Shown piece after piece: positions 18,345 through 26,596 of a stretch of DNA of 64,000 nucleotides. Both the position numbers and the translations under genes were made by a program. The stretch's first letter is position 1. Each line of letters begins with the position of its first letter. The notes under the pieces were generated by a model. That model did not search any database and was not told where the DNA came from. It saw only the letters and a program-made list of their open reading frames with translations. This DNA comes from Mucilaginibacter ginsenosidivorans (GTDB taxonomy: Bacteria > Bacteroidota > Bacteroidia > Sphingobacteriales > Sphingobacteriaceae), in NCBI RefSeq assembly GCF_007971025.1, contig NZ_CP042436.1, forward strand, positions 2,294,001 to 2,358,000, given 5' to 3'.

Positions 18345-18641
18345 TTATATTTCATTATTCAAAAAACGCCATGTAGGATTTTCGGATTTGATCAAAGCCA
18401 CCTTCTTTTCTCGTCGCCATTTTTTAACCTGTTTTTCCCTTGCTATTGCATGGTCAACATGTGTAAAATGTTCGTAATAGACCAGGTTATAACAATAATA
18501 CTTTCCAGCAAATGAATCAGGCTTTCCCTTGTTTTCGGTATGTTGGAGTATTCTCACACGCAAATTATTAGTCATCCCTACATATAAAACTTTTTTCTCG
18601 GGATTGGTCGTGATATACATGTAAAAGTTATAATTCCACAT
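18345..18641 (-). CDS. Small GIY-YIG nuclease-domain protein embedded in a palindrome array
   Basis: This 98-aa protein is a single GIY-YIG domain. FYMYITTNPEKKVLYVGMTNNLRVRILQH contains the Y-x-Y...Y-V-G core and the catalytic Arg (about R30), and AIAREKQVKKWRREKK contains the metal-binding Glu (about E69). It belongs to the UPF0213/YhbQ-like small GIY-YIG proteins, which have no DNA-recognition domain of their own. The gene is AT-rich, has no operon partner and is bracketed by 97-bp palindromes on both sides. That makes a role in moving or processing these repeats plausible but unproven. Confidence 0.9.
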   Translation of the reverse strand: MWNYNFYMYITTNPEKKVLYVGMTNNLRVRILQHTENKGKPDSFAGKYYCYNLVYYEHFTHVDHAIAREKQVKKWRREKKVALIKSENPTWRFLNNEI

Positions 18642-18669
18642 TTTTAGAAACTTATTATAAAAAATATAA

Positions 18670-19165
18670 TGTCATTTCGAACGATAGTGAGAAATCTTAA
18701 ACGTCCTGCATCGCCCGCAGATATGATGTTTAAGATTTCTCTTCGCTGCGCTCATTCGAAATGACAATATGGATGGAATAAAACTAAATATAAAAAATGT
18801 AATGTCATTTCGAACGACAGTGAGAAATCTTAAATGTCCTGCATAATCAACAGGAGTGATGTATAAGATTTTTCTTCGCTTCGCTCATTCGAAATGACAA
18901 TATGGATGGAATAAAACTAATTATAAAGAATGTAATGTCATTTCGAACGATAGTGAGAAATCTTAAACGCGCTGCATCGCTCGTAGATATGATGTATAAG
19001 ATTTTTCTTCGCTTCGCTCATTCGAAATGACAATATGGATGGAATAAAACTAATTATAAAGAATGTAATGTCATTTCGAACGATAGTGAGAAATCTTAAA
19101 CGCGCTGCATCGCTCGTAGATATGATGTATAAGATTTCTCTTCGCTGCGCTCATTCGAAATGACA
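18670..19165. repeat. Four 97-bp palindromes in exact 133-bp tandem
   Basis: Units start at 18670, 18803, 18936 and 19069, each 97 bp, separated by 36-bp linkers (ATATGGATGGAATAAAAC then TAATTATAAAGAATGTAA or a close variant). Each unit runs TGTCATTTCGAACGA...GAGAAATCTTAAA, then a variable centre, then AAGATTTnTCTTCGC...TTCGAAATGACA. The last two units are nearly identical, showing recent duplication. The array lies directly upstream of the GIY-YIG gene. Confidence 0.93.
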
Positions 19166-19178
19166 AAGGGGTTAAATG

Positions 19179-20060
19179 CTACATCTTACAAAACTTCCCA
19201 AACACTCCCAATGGTAATTTCACACCCGAGGTTGCCTGCAAATAAAGCTCTCCTGTTTCCAGGTTCTGCACCCGGGGGTAGGCGCCCTTTATAAGGTTTT
19301 CGATGATGACCGATGAAAAGCCCAGCGAATAAGCGTTCAGTATCAAAAAATGCTCATCCGGGTCGAGCAGTTGTACCACGTCCTGCATCATCTCGTTAAT
19401 ATGATCTTCAAGCTTCCATTTTTCGCCGTTGGGGCCATGACCATAAGCCGGCGGATCGAGGATGATGCCGTTGTATTTTTTACCGCGTTTTACCTCGCGT
19501 TTTACAAATTTCAGTGCGTCTTCAACCACCCAGCGGATATTGCTGAGGCTCGAAAGCTCCTGGTTCTCATTGCCCCAGCTAACTACCTGTTTGATGGAAT
19601 CGACATGGGTTGTATCGGCACCGGCGGCCTGCGCAGCTAATGACGCCCCGCCGGTATAAGCAAACAGGTTAAGCACCTTTGGCTGCGGTGTTTTAAATTT
19701 TTTGATGATCTGCGATGAGTAGTCCCAGTTAACCGCCTGCTCGGGGAAAATGCCCACATGCTTGAACGAGGTAAGCGCCAGCCTGAATTTGATAGCGATC
19801 TCCGGGTTTTTATATTCGATGTGCCAGCGGTCGGGTGTCGAGGGATTCTTTTTTACCCATTCGCCCGATGTTGCAGAGCGGCCTTTGAATTTAATATGAT
19901 GCAGCTTTTGCCACTCCGACTGCGGCAGCACTTTACCCCACACGGCCTGCGGTTCGGGGCGAATCAGTATGACATTGCCAAATCGTTCCAGCTTTTCAAA
20001 ATCGCCGCAATCAATCAGCTCGTAATCTTTCCAGTGAGTGGGGGTGAGGAGTTGGATCAT
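19179..20060 (-). CDS. Class I SAM-dependent methyltransferase (COG1092/RlmI-like)
   Basis: This is a 293-aa protein with a short N-terminal domain and a Rossmann methyltransferase domain. VLNLFAYTGGASLAAQAAGA (about residues 127-146) is motif I, VDSIKQVV the motif II region, and GIILDPPAYGHGP the catalytic DPPxY motif. This architecture is that of the RlmI/RlmK-type RNA m5C/m2G methyltransferases without a PUA domain, so an rRNA target is likely but not shown. It stands alone, between the palindrome array and the MlaFE-like genes. Confidence 0.88.
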   Translation of the reverse strand: MIQLLTPTHWKDYELIDCGDFEKLERFGNVILIRPEPQAVWGKVLPQSEWQKLHHIKFKGRSATSGEWVKKNPSTPDRWHIEYKNPEIAIKFRLALTSFKHVGIFPEQAVNWDYSSQIIKKFKTPQPKVLNLFAYTGGASLAAQAAGADTTHVDSIKQVVSWGNENQELSSLSNIRWVVEDALKFVKREVKRGKKYNGIILDPPAYGHGPNGEKWKLEDHINEMMQDVVQLLDPDEHFLILNAYSLGFSSVIIENLIKGAYPRVQNLETGELYLQATSGVKLPLGVFGKFCKM

Positions 20061-20065
20061 TTAGT

Positions 20066-20166
20066 TTAGTGATCAGTGATTTGTTAATCAGTGATTAGTT
20101 GTCTGCCCGGCAAATATAGGCAATTCATTTAAGCGGTATTACTAATCACTGATCACCGGCAGCCAA
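20066..20166. repeat. Word-like inverted repeat (AATCAGTGATTAG words)
   Basis: GTGATCAGTGATTTGTTAATCAGTGATTAG on the left is mirrored by ACTAATCACTGATCACC on the right, with GCAAATATAGGCAATTC in the loop. It separates the methyltransferase gene from mlaF and may act as a terminator. A related word repeat is at 24074-24160. Confidence 0.65.
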
Positions 20167-20919
20167 TCACAGCTTTTCCCGCGCTGCTTTCATAAAAGGG
20201 CTGGCGAAAACGAAGTTATTGAGCTCTTTATTGTTGGTGTGGGCAATTTCCTTGTTGGTGCCTTCCCACCATTTTTCGCCGTTATATAAAAAGATGATAT
20301 GGTCGCCTATACCCATTACCGAATTCATATCATGCGTTACCACCACGGTAGTGGTATTATATTCCTCGGTTAGCTCGCTTATCAGTTCGTCGATAAGGAT
20401 AGATGTCAGCGGGTCGAGGCCCGAATTAGGTTCATCCACGAACAAGTATTTTGGCTGCATGGATATGGCGCGCGCTATGCCCACACGCTTCTTCATACCG
20501 CCTGATAGTTCGGATGGGAAAAGCTTACCCTTTCCTTCCAGGTTCACCCTTTCCAGGCAAAAATTGGCACGGTCAAGCTTTTCGCTTTTGCTCATATCAG
20601 TAAAAAGATTGAGCGGGAACATAATATTTTGTTCGACGCTCATCGAATCGAACAGGGCCGAGTTTTGAAAAAGCATGCCTATCTCCTTGCGTATGGGTAC
20701 GCGTTCGCGAAAGTGCATTTCGGTAAAGTTCTGCCCGTCGTAAAAAACCTCACCGCTGGTAGGTTCGTGCAGACCCACGATGCATTTGAGCAAAGTTGTT
20801 TTCCCCGACCCCGATCCGCCGATAATGAGATTTTTTTTGCCGGCTTTAAACTGCGAGTTTATCCCGCGCAGTACTTCATTGTCGCCAAACTTTTTATGTA
20901 TGTCTTTGGCCTCTATCAT
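20167..20919 (-). CDS. MlaF-like ABC transporter ATPase
   Basis: This is a 250-aa ATPase with Walker A GGSGSGKTT (residues 34-42), the signature ELSGGMKKRVGIARA and Walker B KYLFVDEPNSGLDP. The Mkl/MlaF subfamily powers lipid (phospholipid) transport between outer and inner membranes. The start ATG overlaps the stop of the permease gene by 4 bp. A substrate-binding MlaD/MCE gene is not adjacent in this window. Confidence 0.92.
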   Translation of the reverse strand: MIEAKDIHKKFGDNEVLRGINSQFKAGKKNLIIGGSGSGKTTLLKCIVGLHEPTSGEVFYDGQNFTEMHFRERVPIRKEIGMLFQNSALFDSMSVEQNIMFPLNLFTDMSKSEKLDRANFCLERVNLEGKGKLFPSELSGGMKKRVGIARAISMQPKYLFVDEPNSGLDPLTSILIDELISELTEEYNTTTVVVTHDMNSVMGIGDHIIFLYNGEKWWEGTNKEIAHTNNKELNNFVFASPFMKAAREKL

Positions 20920-21647
20920 AACATTACGCTTGTGATAAGCAGATCGGCAAATAATATCCAGATACAGCTAAAAACAACACCCTTGGTGGCCGACTGGCCA
21001 ACTTCAAGCGCCCCGCCCGAGGTGTAGAAACCAAAATAGGAGCAAACCGAAGTAATGATAAATCCGAAGCTTATAGATTTTACGCAGCAAACACCAACAA
21101 TAATTGGTTTAAAACTATCGCGTAAACCAACTATGTAATCCGTGGGGGCAATATCACGCGAAACTATGCAGGCCAGGTAACCGCCGCTAAGACCCAGCGC
21201 TACCGATACAATGGTAAGCAAGGGCACCATAGAAAGGCCCGAAAGTATTTTTGGCGATATCAGGAATCCAGGTGCATTTACGCCCATTATCTCCAGCGCA
21301 TCTATCTGCTCGGTTACGCGCATGGTGCCTATCTGCGATGCAATGCTTGAGCCGATGCGCCCGGCAAGCACCAATGCCGAAATGGTAGGGCTAAACTCAA
21401 GGATGGTTGAATCGCGGGCGATGCTGCCTGCAATACTTTGCGGTACCAGCGGACTGGAAAGCTGGAAAGCTACCTGGACAGTGGCTACCGCGCCGATAAA
21501 TACGGAAATTATACCGATGATGCCCAACGAACCGATACCTTGCGACACCATTTCGCGCATCACCTCATTCCAGTAAACACTGAATTTCTCGGGTCTTTTG
21601 AAACTTAAACGCAGTAAAAGTAAATATCTTCCTAAGCTGTGAAACAT
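20916..21647 (-). CDS. MlaE-like ABC transporter permease
   Basis: This is a 243-aa integral membrane protein of the MlaE family. It has an N-terminal amphipathic part (YLLLLRLSFKRPEKFSVYWNEVMREMV) and membrane segments containing the conserved APxxxALVLAGRIGSSIASQIGTM-type region and EIMGVNAPGFLISPK, which contacts the ATPase. It is the upstream gene of the mlaEF pair and overlaps mlaF by 4 bp. Confidence 0.92.
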   Translation of the reverse strand: MFHSLGRYLLLLRLSFKRPEKFSVYWNEVMREMVSQGIGSLGIIGIISVFIGAVATVQVAFQLSSPLVPQSIAGSIARDSTILEFSPTISALVLAGRIGSSIASQIGTMRVTEQIDALEIMGVNAPGFLISPKILSGLSMVPLLTIVSVALGLSGGYLACIVSRDIAPTDYIVGLRDSFKPIIVGVCCVKSISFGFIITSVCSYFGFYTSGGALEVGQSATKGVVFSCIWILFADLLITSVML

Positions 21648-21851
21648 TTAAAACAGGTAAAACGCCTAAAAATACGGTTTAATATAACACGTACCGACCC
21701 TAAGCGATAAATATGTGAAAAACACTTCACTCACCCTAACAAAAAATGAATTATGAAATTGTTTTGATAGATAACATATTGCGCCTGCAGCACAAACAAT
21801 TTGTTGGCGATTGCGCCGGTTGATTTTAAAATATTTTAGCTTTGAGGCTCT

Positions 21852-22775
21852 ATGAGTGAAAGCGGTAACGGAAACAATAATAAAGTTAACAGGAAAACGG
21901 TAAAGGCGAAAGGTGTTGTTAAGCCGAAAGCAGAAAGACCAAAGCCAAAAGCCGCATCTGACGCAATTCAACATAAAACCGATGCCGAAAATAAGCCAAC
22001 CTCTACGCAGCCTGCACCAGCCGGGCTGCCAACTGAAAACATGGAAGTACACCATCATCCTCAACTGGAACATAAACCTAAAGCATGGAAAGAGTACCTG
22101 CTGGAGGGCCTGATGATATTTATTGCCGTAATGATGGGTTTTATTTCCGAGAATATCAGGGAATACATCAGCGACAACGAGCATGTTAACCAGCTTACAG
22201 CTCAATTAGTGCGTGATCTGGAGGCTGACACTGCGCGACTGAAAGAAGATTACAACGGCGAGGCCAAAATGATGAGAAAAACGGATACCCTGTTCCGGCT
22301 TTTGCAGCAGCCCATGGGAAAGGCAGATCTGCGAAAGATACAACAACTTATAGCCGATTCGCACAGCCTATGGCTGTTTAAGCCGTCGGGCGGGGCAATG
22401 GCAGCCATAAAAAATGAGCTTCGGCTGAAACAATTCTCCAATTCGAAAATAATCGGCTATATCGCCAATTACGAGGGTCATGCATCGCTCGAACACACTG
22501 CGGAGGAAATCGCGCTGCAATACCAGCGGAACTTTACTGATGTTTTCATGCGGCAGCATTTTACCCCGGCCAACCTGGACGCTGCCTTCAATCATTTTCC
22601 CGTCAGCGATCAGATGCGCGACCTCAAACAACAAGATCTTACCCAATTAGCTGCCGACCTGGTGCTGATACGGATCAATATTGATGAAATGATACGACAC
22701 AATAGAAGCTTGATGGATGATGCTAACGGCCTGTTACATTATGTGATCGACCGGTACCACCCGGAGGTTGAGTAA
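21852..22775 (+). CDS. Single-pass membrane protein with Lys/Pro-rich N-terminus (DUF6090-like)
   Basis: This is a 307-aa protein. Residues 1-75 are Lys/Pro-rich and probably disordered. One transmembrane segment (about 82-100, EGLMIFIAVMMGFISENIREY) follows, and the rest is helical, charged and probably periplasmic. The EYLxExxxIFxxVxxxFxxExxxE membrane motif is shared with the 221-aa protein at 35133-35798 and places both in a Bacteroidota family of unknown function (DUF6090-like). It has no operon partner. Function is not known. Confidence 0.7.
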   Translation: MSESGNGNNNKVNRKTVKAKGVVKPKAERPKPKAASDAIQHKTDAENKPTSTQPAPAGLPTENMEVHHHPQLEHKPKAWKEYLLEGLMIFIAVMMGFISENIREYISDNEHVNQLTAQLVRDLEADTARLKEDYNGEAKMMRKTDTLFRLLQQPMGKADLRKIQQLIADSHSLWLFKPSGGAMAAIKNELRLKQFSNSKIIGYIANYEGHASLEHTAEEIALQYQRNFTDVFMRQHFTPANLDAAFNHFPVSDQMRDLKQQDLTQLAADLVLIRINIDEMIRHNRSLMDDANGLLHYVIDRYHPEVE

Positions 22776-22797
22776 CAAAAAAGCCGGGATACCCGGC
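22776..22797 (-). terminator. Rho-independent terminator of the 32-aa gene
   Basis: On the minus strand a GCCGGG/CCCGGC stem with loop TAT is followed by six T. It lies 65 bp downstream of the small minus-strand gene and just after the stop of the plus-strand DUF6090-like gene. Confidence 0.75.
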
Positions 22798-22862
22798 CTG
22801 GTTAGAATTGTATTTTTAAGAATTTCCTTCGGGGAAATCCGGTGTAAGACAAGGGCAGCAGC

Positions 22863-22961
22863 TTAGTCAAATAATTTCTTACCTCTAACGATCACTACCG
22901 AAATGATCAGTGTAATAGGGATCAGGGTGATCACGATTCCGACGATTGTTGATGGTTCCAT
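22863..22961 (-). CDS. 32-aa single-span membrane protein
   Basis: The ORF starts at the ATG at 22959-22961 (MEPSTIVGIVITLIPI) and consists of one hydrophobic helix followed by RGKKLFD. A longer reading in the same frame has an implausible leader. The gene has its own terminator, which supports expression. Small one-helix proteins of this kind often modulate larger membrane proteins; nothing here tells which. Confidence 0.5.
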   Translation of the reverse strand: MEPSTIVGIVITLIPITLIISVVIVRGKKLFD

Positions 22962-23368
22962 AATACTTATTAATTTTAGTCCGCTACGGTAAGGCAATAA
23001 ATATGCCTTTAATAGAAAACAACTAAATAGCAGGTAGACAGGCTGTTTTAGATAATGTATCTTGTTATTCAAACGGGGAATGTGGATAATGCTCCCCAAA
23101 CAAAATGCTCATTTCGGGGTATTGCGTTGGTTGATCGGGAGAAAATAATGAATGTGAACGCGGCTATTGGTGTCATCTCAAACAGCGGCAGCTGATCTGT
23201 TTTCTCGGGTCATGGTTACTAAAGTAGCTATTTCAGATTTTCGTTCACCGTTTTTTTTCCGCCGTTCACCGAGAAATAAAGTACGCTTCCCAAAAAGCAT
23301 ATTTGTTGTATATAAATCAACAGTAGATTTGTTATCGATTTAAATCACCAATTATATATCAAACAAAA
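22962..23368. other. 407-bp gap with a Bacteroidota-type promoter for the SDR gene
   Basis: Most of the gap shows no ORF or repeat. TTTG at 23302-23305 and TAGATTTG at 23324-23331, 18 bp apart, match the -33/-7 consensus (TTG ... TAnnTTTG) and lie 37 bp upstream of the SDR start codon. Confidence 0.55.
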
Positions 23369-24073
23369 ATGACAAACGCTCTCATCACCGCAGCAACCAA
23401 AGGCATGGGCCGGGCCACCGCAATAGCACTGGCAAAGGATGGCATCAGCCTGGCTATCTGCGCCCGCAACCAGCAGGAGCTGGAAGCTTTTAAGCTTGAG
23501 CTGCTGGAGATGAACCCGTACATACAGGTAATGACGCAAGCGGTTGATGGCAGCCAGAAAGAGCAGTTGCTCAGTTTTGCCACCAACGCCGAAAAGGAAC
23601 TGGGTTTTATCAGCGTTATTGTCAATAACCTCGGCATGTTCGACCCGGTAAGTATACTGGACGAAAGCGACGAGGCATTTGACAAGCAGCTCAATACTAA
23701 CCTGATGCCCGCCTATCACCTGTACAAATTTTTTGGGAAAAAGATGATAGCCAAACGCAAAGGGCACATTTTCACCATTTGCTCAGTTGCAGCGCTCGAC
23801 CCCATCGCGGCAGCGGGTACTTACAGCGTAACAAAGGTGGCACTGTTAGGTCTGACGAAAGTAATGCGGGCCGAAATGCAGCCACATGGGGTAAAGGTTA
23901 CTGCCATTATACCGGGGTCGACCCTGACCAATTCATGGGCCGGGACGGCCATCAGTGAAGATAAATTTATACTGCCCGAAGATATTGCTTCGGCTATTGT
24001 TAATACTTATAAAATGAGCGCCGGCGCTAATGTCGATGAAATAATAATAAGGCCCGTAACAGGGCAGGTTTAG
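23369..24073 (+). CDS. Short-chain dehydrogenase/reductase
   Basis: This is a 234-aa classical SDR. The N-terminal ITAATKGMGRATAIAL is a variant of the TGxxxGxG cofactor loop. NNLG is the structural motif and YSVTK holds the catalytic Tyr and Lys, preceded by ICSVAAL with the catalytic Ser. Preference for NADPH or NADH and the substrate cannot be read from the sequence. It is preceded by a good promoter (23302-23331) and stands alone. Confidence 0.9.
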   Translation: MTNALITAATKGMGRATAIALAKDGISLAICARNQQELEAFKLELLEMNPYIQVMTQAVDGSQKEQLLSFATNAEKELGFISVIVNNLGMFDPVSILDESDEAFDKQLNTNLMPAYHLYKFFGKKMIAKRKGHIFTICSVAALDPIAAAGTYSVTKVALLGLTKVMRAEMQPHGVKVTAIIPGSTLTNSWAGTAISEDKFILPEDIASAIVNTYKMSAGANVDEIIIRPVTGQV

Positions 24074-24160
24074 TGCCTGGTTAACTGGTGCCTGGTTAAC
24101 CAGTGATTAGTTGATCAGCCTTAACCAATTACTAATAGCAGTTAGCTAATCACAAATTAA
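24074..24160. repeat. Word-like repeat (GTGCCTGGTTAAC words, AATCACTGG/CCAGTGATT words)
   Basis: It contains two tandem copies of TGCCTGGTTAAC, then CCAGTGATTAGTTGATCAG, and a right-hand part (TTAACCAATTACTAAT...GCTAATCACAAAT) that partly mirrors them. It is similar in style to 20066-20166. Confidence 0.55.
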
Positions 24161-24172
24161 AAACTTAACAAA

Positions 24173-24766
24173 ATGGAAAAGAAATTATATAGAGACGAAT
24201 TCCGCAAGAAGATAGGCGGTGTTTGTGCCGGCTTGGCCGATTATTTTACCATAGACGTGACCCTTGTGCGGCTGTTTTTTGTGCTCGCATGTATATTTCA
24301 TGGCAGCGGCTTGCCGGTGTACATTGTTCTGTGGATAGTGCTTCCAAAAAAGCCCTTCCCGTATATGGACCCTACGGTTGATTACACTGTACCACCCCAG
24401 GGGCCCGAAGGTACTGTGCCCCCAACCGGTAACCCCTTTGGCGGCAACCCTTTCCAGGGAAACCCGTTCACTAATATACCGCCGCAGCCAAATCCGCCGT
24501 TTCAACCGGCACCGCGTTCAACTTCGTTGGCTGCCATCATTTTTGGTGTGATACTTATTGTTGTAGGCGGATCGATTTTATTGGATAACCTTAATATTTT
24601 ACCCGATTGGGATTTTGAACACCTGTGGCCGATAGCGCTGATAACCGTAGGATGTGTGCTGATGTTGTCGGGCGAAAAAAAGAAAAGGGATCTGAATGCC
24701 CAGTGGCAATCAGTTAAAGAAGAAAAAACCGACGGCGATACCGCCGAAACCAACACCCCCGAATAA
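24173..24766 (+). CDS. PspC-domain membrane protein
   Basis: This is a 197-aa protein. Residues 1-62 form a PspC domain (KLYRDEFRKKIGGVCAGLADYF...LVRLFFVLACIF...YIVLWIVLPKK). A Pro/Gly/Asn-rich linker (about 75-115) and two further membrane segments of the LiaI/LiaF type (AAIIFGVILIVVGGSILL, LWPIALITVGCVLML) follow. PspC proteins sense or stabilise the stressed inner membrane. The LiaF-like gene begins 41 bp downstream in the same orientation, so the two probably act together in envelope-stress control. Confidence 0.9.
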   Translation: MEKKLYRDEFRKKIGGVCAGLADYFTIDVTLVRLFFVLACIFHGSGLPVYIVLWIVLPKKPFPYMDPTVDYTVPPQGPEGTVPPTGNPFGGNPFQGNPFTNIPPQPNPPFQPAPRSTSLAAIIFGVILIVVGGSILLDNLNILPDWDFEHLWPIALITVGCVLMLSGEKKKRDLNAQWQSVKEEKTDGDTAETNTPE

Positions 24767-24807
24767 CCAGGGCGATAGTTAAATTACACAATTTAAAAAT
24801 TAAGATC

Positions 24808-25806
24808 ATGAAAAACGATAAACTGGTACCGGGCATGATCCTGGTATTGATCGGGGCGGCTTTCCTGCTGCATAATTTTGGATACATCCATTTTCAGTGG
24901 AACAACATATGGCACTTGTGGCCTATCTTCCTGGTGATAGGCGGCGTTAACCTGCTGCTGGCCAATAACCGCACCGCATGGGCAACGATACTCAAGATAA
25001 CTGTCATAGTAGGCGGCTTTGCGCTGATCCTGTTCGGTAACTTTAATTACCGGAATCACTGGTGGCCCGGCTTCCGTTATCACTATAACAAGGATAATGA
25101 TGATGGCGACATCAATTTTGACGATGGTGACGACTCTGACGACAGCGACAGCGGCAAAATGGTCAAGGTATCGGGCGATAGCGAATTCAGGGAACCTTTT
25201 AATGCAGCGGTAAAGGTAGCGCAGTTAAATATCAAAGGCGGCGCTACATCCTACAGGCTGAACGATACTACCGGCGATCTGTTCAACGCCAAAACACACG
25301 AGTTTCACGGCAGGTACCAGTTTACTACCCACCAGGACGATTCGGTATTCGTAATGGACTTCATTATGAAAAATCACAAAGGCGTATGGGGCTGGGGCGA
25401 TAACAATAACGACGCGAACGTGGCCAATATCAGGCTGAACACAAATCCTGAATGGGAAATAAATATCGACGCCGGCGCTACCGACCTTGATTTCGATCTT
25501 TCAAAATATAAGCTCCGCTCGGTAAAAATTAATGGCGGCGCCGGAGCCTTTAAAGTTAAAGTGGGACAGCCGCTGGCCGAAACAAATATCAATGTTTCCA
25601 CCGGGGCGTCAGACGTAACCATCGATGTGCCTTCTAACGCTGCCTGCCATATCAAATCCGATTCGGGCTTGTCATCAAATACCTTCGATGGTTTTAATAA
25701 GATGAGCAATGGCGAATACGAAACCAGCGGGTTCGACGCTGCCAAAAACAAAATTTACATACACATAAGCGGCGGTATCTCCGACTTTAAGGTACATAAG
25801 TACTAA
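24808..25806 (+). CDS. LiaF/LiaI-like membrane protein with C-terminal adhesin-like beta domain
   Basis: This is a 332-aa protein. Residues 1-80 hold LiaI/LiaF-like transmembrane segments (GMILVLIGAAFLLHNFGY, IWHLWPIFLVIGGVNLLL). A very acidic Asp-rich stretch (about 94-115) is followed by a beta-rich domain with the repeated GGAG/GAS turns (IDAGATDLDFDLSKY, NGGAGAFKVKVG, STGASDVTIDVP) typical of the LiaF/toastrack C-terminus. It is encoded with the PspC protein and probably takes part in cell-envelope stress response. Confidence 0.87.
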   Translation: MKNDKLVPGMILVLIGAAFLLHNFGYIHFQWNNIWHLWPIFLVIGGVNLLLANNRTAWATILKITVIVGGFALILFGNFNYRNHWWPGFRYHYNKDNDDGDINFDDGDDSDDSDSGKMVKVSGDSEFREPFNAAVKVAQLNIKGGATSYRLNDTTGDLFNAKTHEFHGRYQFTTHQDDSVFVMDFIMKNHKGVWGWGDNNNDANVANIRLNTNPEWEINIDAGATDLDFDLSKYKLRSVKINGGAGAFKVKVGQPLAETNINVSTGASDVTIDVPSNAACHIKSDSGLSSNTFDGFNKMSNGEYETSGFDAAKNKIYIHISGGISDFKVHKY

Positions 25807-25943
25807 AGATCTCTGTTAAGTTTGAAAGTTGCAATGCCTGAAGGTTATACCGGACGGCATTGCATTTTTTGTTTAATACAATTTTATGTAACGGGCCGCA
25901 CTTATCTTTGTCATAGCTAAAATAGTTCTTCAACTTTCCAACT

Positions 25944-26561
25944 TTGCAACATTTCAACAATAAATACATACTCGTTATTAACGGTAAACCGGAGGGCCCC
26001 TTTTCCGTGGAGGAATTAAAGGGTTTGGGTTTGAAACCCGGGGATTTTGTAAAGACCGCCGAAATGCCCGACTACAAAGAGGCGCACGAAATTGCCGAGC
26101 TGCGGCAGGTGTTCCATTTTAAACAACAGAGCGTAATACCCCAATACTTTGCCGGGCTCGACCAGCGCATGCTGGCTTCAGCGCTCGATCTGCTGGCTAT
26201 TTCGGGTATATATATTATCCTTGGGTTTACCGCCGTGCTGGTAATAACAGACCGGGAATCAAGACTGGCGATAGCCCTGAGTCTTTTGGTGCTGATACCG
26301 GTTACCAATTTTATCTATCACGTGGTGATGGAAAGCTCGGACAAGCAGGCTACCTGGGGCAAGCAGGTGCTTAAGATCAAAGTTTGCGATATGGAAGGGA
26401 AAAGGATAAGCACCGCAACGGCCCTTGTTCGTAATTTTTGTAAGCTGTTTTCCTTTTTACCATTATTTATAGGGTATTTGCTTATCTTTTTTAATAAACA
26501 GCAGCAATGCGCGCATGATATGATAGCAGGTACTTTGGTGATGAAAGACAGGCTGATTTAG
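25944..26561 (+). CDS. RDD-family membrane protein with N-terminal GYF_2-like domain
   Basis: This is a 205-aa protein. Residues 8-50 (YILVINGKPEGPFSVEELKGLGLKPGDFV) are a GYF_2-type domain and residues about 70-200 an RDD domain with three membrane helices (QRMLASALDLLAI; KQVLKIKVCDMEGKRIS). The only start codon that covers the whole domain is the TTG at 25944; the frame is closed by a TAG seven codons upstream. It is convergent with and paralogous to the gene at 26597-27223. RDD proteins are proposed transporters of small ions or osmolytes; function here is unknown. Confidence 0.82.
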   Translation: MQHFNNKYILVINGKPEGPFSVEELKGLGLKPGDFVKTAEMPDYKEAHEIAELRQVFHFKQQSVIPQYFAGLDQRMLASALDLLAISGIYIILGFTAVLVITDRESRLAIALSLLVLIPVTNFIYHVVMESSDKQATWGKQVLKIKVCDMEGKRISTATALVRNFCKLFSFLPLFIGYLLIFFNKQQQCAHDMIAGTLVMKDRLI

Positions 26562-26596
26562 AAATTGGCGGTTCTGAGTTAGCGGTAGCAGTGCTT

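Noticed and set aside
18670..19165. Possible CRISPR array
   Set aside because: The conserved units are 97 bp and palindromic, the linkers are nearly identical rather than unique, and no cas gene is near.
21666..22205. Long minus-strand ORF of 179 codons opposite the 307-aa DUF6090-like gene
   Set aside because: Its composition is that of an antisense shadow (many Cys, Phe, Arg), it has no recognisable domain, and the plus-strand frame has a clear membrane helix and a paralog.
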